From positions 62,001 to 126,000 of the forward strand of contig DDCB01000047.1 of NCBI GenBank assembly GCA_002335425.1: a stretch of DNA of 64,000 nucleotides. The letters run 5' to 3'. Positions 44,171 through 51,786 of this stretch are shown in pieces. The notes below the pieces were generated by a model that searched no databases, had not been told where the DNA came from, and saw only the letters and a program-made list of their open reading frames with translations. The translations under genes were made by a program, and so were the position numbers. This DNA comes from Chthonomonas sp. UBA2017. GTDB lineage: Bacteria; Armatimonadota; Fimbriimonadia; Fimbriimonadales; Fimbriimonadaceae. The number at the start of each line of letters is the position of its first letter. Within the stretch, counting starts at the first letter, position 1.

Positions 44171-45255
44171 CAGGCCGGACTAAACTGGGCAGATCGATCG
44201 ACTTCAGCGCGCGCCAACGTCGAAATGCTGATCTGCTGGGCCAACCGCCCCGCAACTTTTCGAAAGGCTTCGGCTTGGGGCAAGCTTGGATAGGCGATTA
44301 AGCTCGGAGCACCTTCCAGGCTCGATTCACCGACCTTGGGATCGAGGGGGATGGAGCCCAGATAAGGCGAGCCGAGTTGTTGGGCGAGCTCTTCGCCCGT
44401 GACCCCTGAAAACAGGCGCGAAACCTCTCCACAATGCGGGCAGATATAGTCTCCCATGTTCTCGATCACCCCAATCACCGGAGCATTGAGCCGCTTAAAG
44501 AGGGCCGCGGATTTCGCGGCAATCTGGGCTGCCACCATCTGAGGAGTTGAGACAATCACCACGCCTGTGAGCGGAGCCAGCTGGGCCAGCGACATGGGCG
44601 CGTCGCCGGTGCCCGGTGGCAGATCGACCAAAAGATAATCCAAGTCGCCCCAATCGACATCCGCAAGGAGCTGCTTGACCGTTCCTGCCACCATCGGGCC
44701 CCGCCAGAGCACGGCTTGACCTTCTTCCAGAAGGAGCCCCAGTGACATGATCTTGACTCCGAATCGGACAATCGGCTCGATCTTGTTGTCTCGGGTCAGC
44801 GGCCGCTCCGAAGCGCAACCCATCATCAGCGGGATACTGGGCCCATAAACGTCGGCGTCCATCAGCCCGACCTTTGCTCCTTTCTGTGCCAAAGCAACCG
44901 CGAGGTTGCAAGTCAGCGTGCTTTTGCCGACCCCGCCTTTGCCACTGGCGATTGCAATGCACTGTTTGACGCCGGGGATGAGCTCTTGGCCAGTCGGAGG
45001 CCGCTCCCGGACCTGAGCAGTCATCTCGATGTTCACCTGTTCGACTCCCGGGACGGCGAAGACGGCGTCTTGAGCTTGCTGATGCAGCAGGTCCTTGACC
45101 GGGCAAGCGGGCGTGGTGAGCTCAATCTTAAAGGCGACTTGCCCCCCGCAGATCTTGAGCTCCTTGATAAAGCCGAGCGTCACAATGTCGCGATGTAAGT
45201 CGGGATCTTGGACAACTCGGAGTGCGCTGAGAATCTGTTCCTCGGTGGGGCTCAT
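44170..45255 (-). CDS. mrp: Mrp/ApbC Fe-S cluster carrier ATPase
   Basis: This 361-residue P-loop protein carries Fe-S clusters to target apoproteins. It has an N-terminal DUF59/MIP18 domain (EEQILSALRVVQDPDLHRDIVTLGFIKEL), the deviant Walker A GKGGVGKST, MDADVYGPSIPLMMG, the LVDLPPGTGDAPMSL segment and CPHCG, whose Cys pair binds the shared cluster. GAGGA lies 7 nt upstream of the ATG. Length and order are typical. Confidence 0.95.
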   Translation of the reverse strand: MSPTEEQILSALRVVQDPDLHRDIVTLGFIKELKICGGQVAFKIELTTPACPVKDLLHQQAQDAVFAVPGVEQVNIEMTAQVRERPPTGQELIPGVKQCIAIASGKGGVGKSTLTCNLAVALAQKGAKVGLMDADVYGPSIPLMMGCASERPLTRDNKIEPIVRFGVKIMSLGLLLEEGQAVLWRGPMVAGTVKQLLADVDWGDLDYLLVDLPPGTGDAPMSLAQLAPLTGVVIVSTPQMVAAQIAAKSAALFKRLNAPVIGVIENMGDYICPHCGEVSRLFSGVTGEELAQQLGSPYLGSIPLDPKVGESSLEGAPSLIAYPSLPQAEAFRKVAGRLAQQISISTLARAEVDRSAQFSPA

Positions 45256-45312
45256 GGGGTTTCCTCAGGTTACCCGTTTGATGCCGAGGCGAGAAGAAAG
45301 GGACCCTTGATT

Positions 45313-46059
45313 TCAATCCCCGGTTTCAACCCCAGTCGCCCATCCATCAAACTCACCGCCCGCCGCCTCACACAGCCGCTCGATCTCCAGTCGGATGGGC
45401 CCAAACTCCTCGATGAGCAAGCTCGTGGATCGCACTGCCTCCACAAAGTGGCCCTCTTCGTCCGAATCGCGCGCTCCGACAGAAAAACCGCTCTGGGTCG
45501 CGAGTTCCACAAACTGGTCGGCTTGCGCGCCGGTTTTGAAAAAACAGTTGAAGTCCACCGGGCGCACGATCTCAGGCCGGTCGTTCAAAGAAGCGAGCTT
45601 TTCCATCAATAACCGATCCCGATGGATGACCACCTCCAACGGAGTGGGTTTGTATTGGAGCTCGTAGGCCGATCCCGTGGGATCTTCTCGAACCTCAAGC
45701 TCGACCTCGGCTTTTCGAAAGAGATTCACCTTGACGGAAATCGTCCGTGGTGGGGCAGACCGAGCATAGGCCAACACCGTGCGGGCGCCGTTGGAATTCC
45801 AGTGGCCGACCTTCAAGATCCCAAACGCCTTCAGCTCCTCCAAGATCCGATCCTCAAGCTTCTCCGCTTGACTCAAATTCGCCGGGAGCCCATTGTCCAT
45901 TGAGGAATAGTCGAAGCGAAAGCTCACCGCCCATGGCTGGTCTTTCGGAACCCCGTTTGGCAAATTTAGCAACTGTCCAACGCGAAGAATCCCGCCTTCG
46001 GTCCGAAACACGACCATCCAATCAAGATCGTTTCCATTCAGAATCTGTTGTTCATCCAT
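45313..46059 (-). CDS. DUF695-RraB-like domain protein
   Basis: The 248-residue protein has an N-terminal DUF695-like half (MDEQQILNGNDLDWMVVFRTEGG... SSMDNGLPANLSQAEKLEDRILEEL) and a C-terminal RraB-like half (RPVDFNCFFKTGAQADQFVELATQSGFSV...GPIRLEIERLCEAAGGEFDGWATGVE). RraB binds RNase E and slows RNA decay in Gammaproteobacteria; whether this protein does so is inference. The start at 46059 follows TACACT by 10 nt; the longer frame to 46191 has no support. It lies upstream of mrp and diverges from the permease gene. Confidence 0.75.
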   Translation of the reverse strand: MDEQQILNGNDLDWMVVFRTEGGILRVGQLLNLPNGVPKDQPWAVSFRFDYSSMDNGLPANLSQAEKLEDRILEELKAFGILKVGHWNSNGARTVLAYARSAPPRTISVKVNLFRKAEVELEVREDPTGSAYELQYKPTPLEVVIHRDRLLMEKLASLNDRPEIVRPVDFNCFFKTGAQADQFVELATQSGFSVGARDSDEEGHFVEAVRSTSLLIEEFGPIRLEIERLCEAAGGEFDGWATGVETGD

Positions 46060-46127
46060 CTCGAAATTCAGTGTAATCGCTCGCGCATCGTTCTTGGAGC
46101 CGACTTCGGCATGTAGAATCTGATTTC

Positions 46128-46928
46128 GTGCGGCTTTTTCTCCGACAGTTCCGGGCAGTCCTCGCCATCTATATCCAGGATGGGTTTGCATACCGGGCCA
46201 GCGGCTTCATCTGGACCCTGACCGATGCGATGAATGCGGTCGTGATGCCGCTCGTCTGGGCATCCGCCGCGGGATCGGGAAACATCAACGGCTTTACGAG
46301 CCGAGATTTTGTCCAGTATTACCTGTGCATGCTCCTGATTACGGGCTGGGTCACGAGCCATTTCATGTGGGAAGTCGCGAATGAGATCAAGGACGGTCAA
46401 TACTCAGCCTATCTCGTTCGACCTCTGGACGTCTTCCCGTTCCTGCTCGCCCGAAATCTGGCTTGGCGATGCGTTCGAACGATCATCTTCTTGCCGCTCT
46501 TTGCCGTGATCCTTTGGGCCTACAGTTCGATGTTGGCGGGCGCGACGTACTATTTCGGATGGCATTTTTGGGTGGCTCTCGTTTTTGGCCATCTCGTCAG
46601 CGTGACTTTTGTCCTGGCGCTGGCGAATCTGGCGCTCGTCTTCCAAGAGGCCCAAGCGATCTTCGAGCTCTACTATTTCCCGATGCTCTTTCTGAGCGGC
46701 CAGCTCTTTCCGATTTCGCTCTTGCCAGACTGGGCGCAGCGACTGAGTTACGCCTTTCCTTTTTACTTCACTACCGCGCTCCCGACCGAAGTCTTGATCG
46801 GCAGGGTGTCGCCTGCGGAGTCTCTCCCGTTGATCGGCGGCCAGCTGATCTGGATTTCGGTTTCTGTGGTGGCCTACCGCCTGCTCTTTCGATGGGGCAT
46901 CCGCAACTACTCCGCCGTCGGCATGTAG
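46128..46928 (+). CDS. ABC-2 type transporter permease
   Basis: The 266-residue protein has six predicted membrane helices and the layout of ABC-2/DUF990 export permeases (N-terminal amphipathic stretch MRLFLRQFRAVLAIYIQDGFAYR, then EIKDGQYSAYLVRPLDVFPFLLARNLAWR). Members usually pair with an ATPase and often a second permease; neither is adjacent here. The GTG start at 46128 is 8 nt after TAGAAT, so the message is probably leaderless. Substrate unknown. Confidence 0.82.
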   Translation: MRLFLRQFRAVLAIYIQDGFAYRASGFIWTLTDAMNAVVMPLVWASAAGSGNINGFTSRDFVQYYLCMLLITGWVTSHFMWEVANEIKDGQYSAYLVRPLDVFPFLLARNLAWRCVRTIIFLPLFAVILWAYSSMLAGATYYFGWHFWVALVFGHLVSVTFVLALANLALVFQEAQAIFELYYFPMLFLSGQLFPISLLPDWAQRLSYAFPFYFTTALPTEVLIGRVSPAESLPLIGGQLIWISVSVVAYRLLFRWGIRNYSAVGM

Positions 46929-46971
46929 CCCGCCCCCGAACCTCCGAACCCCCGAACCCCATCAACAACTA

Positions 46972-47002
46972 CCCCCTCATTCCGCGAAGCGGCATGAGGG
47001 GG
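46972..47002. terminator. Hairpin between convergent permease and PEP-CTERM genes
   Basis: CCCCCTCAT (46972-46980) pairs with ATGAGGGGG (46994-47002), with an inner CCGC-GAA-GCGG stem. It lies between the two convergent stops but lacks a U-run on either side. Confidence 0.55.
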
Positions 47003-47043
47003 CGGCGGGGAGTGACTGTCGAACACCCCCAGAGCGTCAGCAC

Positions 47044-48270
47044 TTAGCCCGATTTTCGTCGCTTCCGAATCAAGAGACCCAGACCTGTCGCCAATGCTAG
47101 GATCGTGGCTGGCTCGGGGACTGGACCATAGACCTTTGCATGGCTCGCCGGCGCCAAGAACACGGCTCCATCCAGGCTCGGATTCAGTGTGAACGAATCG
47201 GTTCCGCCCGTCGTGTCCGAAACCCAAGCGTTGATCCGCGTCTCAGTCGTGTATTTACTCTTGACTTTGAGCCGGAAGTTGCCCGTAAACCCAACTGTAT
47301 TGATTCGGAATCGGTGCACACTGTTGCCCTGGTGCCCCACATATTCGAAGTTATCTCCGCCTCCAGTTCCAAAGGATTCACCTTCAAAATCACCGGTAAA
47401 TCCGGGGAACTGCAGGTCAACATAGGGCTTGATGGGTGTTCCTCCAACCGGATGCGGAGAGATGGAGCCCAAGTACGTCCACCATCCCGCCGTGCGATGG
47501 CCATGGTGTTCCAACACATCTCGGCCATCTTGACCGTTCCAGGCATTGTCCCAATTCCCCGTCACGATCATACTGTTCCGGAGCGCGGAGCCCCAAAGCC
47601 AGATCAATCCCGCGATTTCGTCGTTGTCGACCCCGGTGCTGGGCATCTGGGCGTAGTTGTTTCCCGTCGCGTTGTACTGGTTCATCACGTTATCGCGATA
47701 GGCCGAGGCTGCTTTCACCGGCGGAGCGGCGGAGTTGACGGGGTGATCGACGAACTCTTCAACGTAGTCGGTGTACCAGTCGTCGAGTCCCAGCGTATGT
47801 CCCATTTCGTGAAACATAATCCACTTGAAGTTGTCGGCGGTCCAATTGACAGTCGCTGAAGCCTTTTGACCAAAGACGATTTCACTGAAAGTCCCGTTGT
47901 AGCCCGAAGTCGCTGCCCCATGAGGCTTGGTCGGGTCGTAACGCAGACGGATCATCCCCGTATTGACTCCTCCGAGAGCGGTGGTGTCGTGAGCAATCGC
48001 CCCCCAGGTTGACCATTTGTTCGAGGCTTGTTGCACGGCTTCGAGGGCCAGGGCCGCATTCACTCCGGGCGGCAGGGCGTTGAATCCTCCGACTTTACCG
48101 AAGTTGTAGGTGTATCCAGCTTGAGCCGGATAGTTGTTGCCGTTCAAGTCGTAGCGGTTGGCGTAGTCGGCTCGGCCATGGTTTTGTTTCCAAAGTCCGT
48201 AGCCGAACGAAATCGTTGTCAGCGCTCCGGCACAAGTAGCCAGCGCCAAGAGTCGAAATCCCCATTTCAT
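47044..48270 (-). CDS. PEP-CTERM secreted metzincin-like protease
   Basis: The 408-residue exported protein has a signal peptide (MKWGFRLLALATCAGALTTISFGYG) and a zinc-protease motif HEMGHTLGLDD (about residue 154, HExxHxxGxxD). It ends in a PEP-CTERM sorting signal: VPEPATILALATGLGLLIRKRRKSG, with a hydrophobic helix and basic end. Exosortase would process it; none is in the window. ATG 48270 is preferred because GGAGG lies 9 nt upstream; the frame could extend to 48291. It is monocistronic with a hairpin in its 5' leader. Confidence 0.88.
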   Translation of the reverse strand: MKWGFRLLALATCAGALTTISFGYGLWKQNHGRADYANRYDLNGNNYPAQAGYTYNFGKVGGFNALPPGVNAALALEAVQQASNKWSTWGAIAHDTTALGGVNTGMIRLRYDPTKPHGAATSGYNGTFSEIVFGQKASATVNWTADNFKWIMFHEMGHTLGLDDWYTDYVEEFVDHPVNSAAPPVKAASAYRDNVMNQYNATGNNYAQMPSTGVDNDEIAGLIWLWGSALRNSMIVTGNWDNAWNGQDGRDVLEHHGHRTAGWWTYLGSISPHPVGGTPIKPYVDLQFPGFTGDFEGESFGTGGGDNFEYVGHQGNSVHRFRINTVGFTGNFRLKVKSKYTTETRINAWVSDTTGGTDSFTLNPSLDGAVFLAPASHAKVYGPVPEPATILALATGLGLLIRKRRKSG

Positions 48271-48296
48271 CTCAAGTACCTCCACGCTCATCGAGG

Positions 48297-48316
48297 CGTC
48301 CCGGTTTTACGGGACG
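48297..48316. repeat. Perfect hairpin in the 5' leader of the PEP-CTERM protease gene
   Basis: CGTCCCG (48297-48303) pairs with CGGGACG (48310-48316) around a 6-nt loop. It sits about 15-20 nt upstream of the Shine-Dalgarno sequence on the minus strand, so it may affect translation or act as an operator. Confidence 0.5.
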
Positions 48317-48424
48317 ATGAGCGATTCCCACTTCATCGTATCACAGAAATCGCGAAGTGACGCCCATTTCTCCCTGAGCTGGCAAAATTCCTTGGGGTGA
48401 GACCAGATCACCAGAAAATTCAGG

Positions 48425-48430
48425 TATAAT
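48425..48430 (+). promoter_or_regulatory. Perfect -10 TATAAT upstream of the RRM gene
   Basis: TATAAT at 48425-48430 predicts a start near 48437 and a leader of about 125 nt before the RRM gene. That is much longer than for most genes here, and suits post-transcriptional (for example cold) control. The -35 is not clear. Confidence 0.5.
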
Positions 48431-48562
48431 AGTCGCTGTTCCGTTCGAATTGTTCCTGAGCCTTCTGGATTGAGCGTTTGAGCTCCCACACCGGTTCCGT
48501 TAACAAATCCAGACCGGAAGGGGTAGCAGGGGACATGAAGGGCCCCGACCCAGGAGTCTCAG

Positions 48563-48967
48563 ATGAGCACACAATCTCTATTCGTTGGTAACTTGCCTTA
48601 CACGGCAACTGAAGAAGACCTGATCGGTCTCTTTTCCGAATTCAATGCGACGACCGCGCGCATCGTCGCCGGTCGAGGCTTTGGCTTCGTCGATATTGAC
48701 GCCGACAAGGCCGATGCTGCGATCCAAGCCAAGGACCAATCCTCCTTCGGCGGCCGAACAATCAACGTCTCCAGCGCCCGCCCGCGAAGTGGCGGCGGTG
48801 GTGGCGGTGGCGGTCGAAGTGGCGGCTACGGCGGTGGCGGTGATCGCGAGGGCGGTTACGGTGGCGGTGGCGGCCGAAGTGGCGGCTACGGCGGTGGCGG
48901 TGGCGGCGGTGGCCGAGGCGGCTTCGGGGGCAACCGAGGCGGCGGACGCAACGACCGACGACGTTAA
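48563..48967 (+). CDS. Glycine-rich RNA-binding protein (RRM domain)
   Basis: The 134-residue protein has one RRM with RNP2 LFVGNL (6-11) and RNP1 RGFGFVDI (38-45). It is followed by a tail of Gly-Gly-Tyr and Gly-Gly-Arg repeats (GGGGGGGGRSGGYGGGGD...) ending NDRRR. It resembles cyanobacterial Rbp and plant GRP proteins, which are often cold-induced RNA chaperones. AGGAG lies 7 nt before ATG. The RRM is somewhat short between RNP2 and RNP1 (loop FNATTARIVAG). Confidence 0.93.
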   Translation: MSTQSLFVGNLPYTATEEDLIGLFSEFNATTARIVAGRGFGFVDIDADKADAAIQAKDQSSFGGRTINVSSARPRSGGGGGGGGRSGGYGGGGDREGGYGGGGGRSGGYGGGGGGGGRGGFGGNRGGGRNDRRR

Positions 48968-48990
48968 ACCGACACCATTTCCACAACTTG

Positions 48991-49025
48991 ACGGCCGTCC
49001 TGAGGTACTTCCTCGGGACGGCCGT
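48991..49025. terminator. Long hairpin after the RRM gene
   Basis: A 15-bp stem (ACGGCCGTCC plus GAGG with their complements, one G-T pair) encloses a TACTT loop 23 nt after the stop. It is terminator-like but has no U-run. Confidence 0.55.
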
Positions 49026-49107
49026 CGTCCTCTAAGGGAGGACCGCACGAATGCCGATTCCTTGAAGTGAGGGGAGTCGCGCGTCCGCCGAGGACCCTGC
49101 AAACCTT

Positions 49108-50475
49108 ATGGATTCGCAACAAGCTCAGCCCACGCCCGGCGAAAGAATGCTCGCCACGATCCTCTTCACCGATGTGGTGGAGTACTCCAAGCTGTCTGGG
49201 CAAAACGAAGAGCGGACGATCATGATCGTGAGGCGTGATCTCAGCCTCATGGGCGACCTCTGCCGCAAGTTTGGCGGGAGGGTCGTCAAGAATACGGGCG
49301 ATGGACTGCTCATGCTGTTTGCCAGCGCCGTGCAGGCGATGCAGTGTGCCCTTGAGGTCCAAAAAACGCTCTATGAGGAGTCCCAGGGACTCCCCGCCCA
49401 AGAAGTCGTGCGGCACCGAATTGGGCTCCACCTCGGCGATGTTGTCGTCTCCGAAGACGATGCCCACGGCGATGGGGTCAACATTGCCGCTCGGCTGATG
49501 GCCGAAGCCAAGCCCGGGGCGATCACCTTCAGTCGGACCGTTCATGACGTCGTGAAGGGGAAGGTGCCGATGAACCCGACCTACCTCGGCCCTCGTCACC
49601 TGAAACACATCGTCGAGCCGGTCATGATCTGGCAACTGCCCGCCATTGGTGAAGAGCAAAAGGTCGCTCAACTTACTGCCGAAACTGCCGAGAATCTGCT
49701 CGCCGAACTCAAGCCCACCTCTGAGGCCAAAGGGACGAAAGCGATGATACGGCTCGTCGCCGCGATGATCCTGATCGCAGCGATCCCGGTCCTCTTCTTC
49801 CTTTTTCTTAAAACGAACGTGGAACCAGCCCCGGCCAAAAAAGAAGCGGCACCGGTCGCCTCAACGACTTCTGGCGGCAGCGGATCGGCCGACAAGTCCA
49901 AAGGTGGGTCGCCCTCGACCGATCCGCCTGAAAAAGGACAGGCCGAGCCGCCGAAGTCAGAGCCCGACAAGGCTGGTGGAGCCTCGCCGACCGTACCCGA
50001 GGCGGCGACGGCCGATGCGTTGCGCGCTCAGCTCCTCGCCGACGCGAGCACTCGGACCGACTTTCGCGCGATTCTGGATGAGTATCGATTTTCCGACGCC
50101 GTCGCTTTTTTGCGGACCAAAGGCTACACCCAAACCCCGGCGGGGGAGCGACTCGCGGACCGTTATCTTCAGCTCGCGGCGTTCTTCGACTGGATGACCG
50201 CTGGCCTGGCGAAAATTCCCCAAGACAATCCGCTCGTCGTCAACTTAGATGGGCAAGAGTCTCGCGTCTTTGGCGGGTTGAAGTTCTTGGTCAATAACCA
50301 ACCGACCGATGCCCAGTGGAAGGACCTGTCGCCAGCTCTGATCGCCGGTCTTGCGCGAACGCTCGATGAGCGGCAGGCGCAAGCAGGCGAGACTCAAGAC
50401 ACTCGGGTCAGCTCCTGGCTTCGAGATTTCTTGCTCGAAACTCAAGATCACAAGAGCCCGGGCACCGGGACCTAG
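49108..50475 (+). CDS. Class III adenylate/guanylate cyclase with membrane anchor and outer domain
   Basis: The 455-residue protein has an N-terminal CHD-type cyclase domain: TILFTDVVEYSKLS (metal Asp22), NTGDGLLMLF (second metal Asp), HRIGLHLGDVVV and GDGVNIAARLMAEAKPGAI. One membrane helix follows (about residues 213-232, LVAAMILIAAIPVLFFLFL), then a Pro/Ser/Lys-rich linker and a C-terminal domain of about 150 residues that I cannot assign, probably outside the membrane. It likely makes cAMP or cGMP; the purine-selecting residues cannot be judged safely. Its TAG stop shares CTAG with the convergent cinA stop. Confidence 0.88.
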   Translation: MDSQQAQPTPGERMLATILFTDVVEYSKLSGQNEERTIMIVRRDLSLMGDLCRKFGGRVVKNTGDGLLMLFASAVQAMQCALEVQKTLYEESQGLPAQEVVRHRIGLHLGDVVVSEDDAHGDGVNIAARLMAEAKPGAITFSRTVHDVVKGKVPMNPTYLGPRHLKHIVEPVMIWQLPAIGEEQKVAQLTAETAENLLAELKPTSEAKGTKAMIRLVAAMILIAAIPVLFFLFLKTNVEPAPAKKEAAPVASTTSGGSGSADKSKGGSPSTDPPEKGQAEPPKSEPDKAGGASPTVPEAATADALRAQLLADASTRTDFRAILDEYRFSDAVAFLRTKGYTQTPAGERLADRYLQLAAFFDWMTAGLAKIPQDNPLVVNLDGQESRVFGGLKFLVNNQPTDAQWKDLSPALIAGLARTLDERQAQAGETQDTRVSSWLRDFLLETQDHKSPGTGT

Positions 50476-51710
50476 TCGCTTTGCAGAGCCTCGCGGAGGA
50501 GAACGAGGGCGGCCTGGGTGCTTCGTTCTCGGACTTGCTCGCGAGAGCCTCGAAATCGGCATTCTCGCACCTGGCAGCCTTTGGGCCCGGCGAGGCCCAC
50601 GTACACCAGGCCCACCGGCTTTTCCGGGGTCGCGCCGCCGGGACCGGCGATCCCGGTGATGCTGAGCGCCCAGTCGGTCTGAAGACGATCTTTCGCGCCG
50701 ACCGCCATCGCCTCGGCGCACTCGGGGCTGACTGCTCCTACCGAATCCAGGATCGATTCCGACACTCCGAGCAGTTGAGTCTTGAGCCGATTGGTGTATG
50801 TGATCACGCCGCCCATCAGAACGTCGCTCGAGCCGGGCACCTGAGTGAGGCGGGCCCCTAACCCCCCGCCGGTGCAGCTCTCGGCGACCGACAACGTTTG
50901 GCGACGATCCCGCAACTCGTCGATCAAAACTTCCTGAAGTGTGCGGGTCCCAATCTCATAGATGAACTCCCCGACTCGCTCCCGCAACTGATTCAAAACG
51001 GGTTCAATTTTCTCTTGAGCAACGGCCGGCGAGGCCGCGGCGGTCGTGATTCGCAGATGGACCTCGGCGGGTTTGGCGTAGGGGGCCACGGTGGGGTCGA
51101 CTCCTTCCAAAAGATCGACGATCTTTTCAGCCAGGACCGCCTCGCCGATCCCACAGGTGCGAACCGTGACCGAATGGATGACCCCTTTCCCCAAGCGGAC
51201 TGCTAGCCGGGGGACGACTTGCTCGGTCCACATCGGTAGGCATTCCCGGGGCGGTCCGGGAAGGGCAATGAGGACCTTCTCAGAGCCGACGGGGATCCAA
51301 AGTCCGGGGGCGGTCCCATTCGGATTTGGGAGTGATTCGGACTCGACCGGCCGCATCGCTTGGCTGAGCTGCGAATCGACCCAAGCCAAGTTTCGCGACG
51401 CAAAGAGAAGTCGAAGCTCGGCTTCCAGTCGGGAATCCAGGACCAAAGTTTGCCCGGAAACCTCAGCCAGCGCATGCCGGGTGAGGTCATCCTGAGTCGG
51501 TCCCAACCCTCCGATCGCCACCACCAGGTCGGCGCGGTCCAAAGCCAATTGAAGCGCGGCGACCAGACGACCGAGATTGTCGCCGACCGTCTGCCGGTGA
51601 GTACAGCTCAGCCCGATCGAAGCGAATTCCTCCGCGAGGTGGGCCGCATTGGTATCCACAATCTGCCCAAGGAGAAGCTCGGTCCCGATGCTCACGATCT
51701 CGGCTCGCAT
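50472..51710 (-). CDS. cinA: CinA-like protein with nicotinamide-nucleotide amidase domain
   Basis: The 412-residue protein has an N-terminal MoCF-like domain (MRAEIVSIGTELLLGQIVDTNAAHLAEEFASIGL, GGLGPTQDDLTRHALAEVSG, LPGPPRECLPMW) and a C-terminal PncC amidase domain (SVAESCTGGGLGARLTQVPGSSDVLMGGVITYTNRLKTQLLGV, SITGIAGPGG). It recycles pyridine nucleotides by deamidating NMN, with ADP-ribose pyrophosphatase activity in the N-domain of homologues. ATG 51710 is preferred over 51734. Confidence 0.94.
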   Translation of the reverse strand: MRAEIVSIGTELLLGQIVDTNAAHLAEEFASIGLSCTHRQTVGDNLGRLVAALQLALDRADLVVAIGGLGPTQDDLTRHALAEVSGQTLVLDSRLEAELRLLFASRNLAWVDSQLSQAMRPVESESLPNPNGTAPGLWIPVGSEKVLIALPGPPRECLPMWTEQVVPRLAVRLGKGVIHSVTVRTCGIGEAVLAEKIVDLLEGVDPTVAPYAKPAEVHLRITTAAASPAVAQEKIEPVLNQLRERVGEFIYEIGTRTLQEVLIDELRDRRQTLSVAESCTGGGLGARLTQVPGSSDVLMGGVITYTNRLKTQLLGVSESILDSVGAVSPECAEAMAVGAKDRLQTDWALSITGIAGPGGATPEKPVGLVYVGLAGPKGCQVRECRFRGSREQVRERSTQAALVLLREALQSD

Positions 51711-51786
51711 CTTGCCATTTTTGCACGAGCCCACCGAGCCCAGTCGCCATCTGCCTGTTGAATTCAGTTAGAATGAGGGGAGAAAT

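Noticed and set aside
48780..48960. Direct repeats resembling a CRISPR or tandem array
   Set aside because: They encode Gly-rich peptide repeats in frame with the RRM protein, without spacers.
48578..49102. Ala/Thr-rich minus-strand ORF over the RRM gene
   Set aside because: It reflects the GGC/GGT repeats of the glycine tail read backwards.
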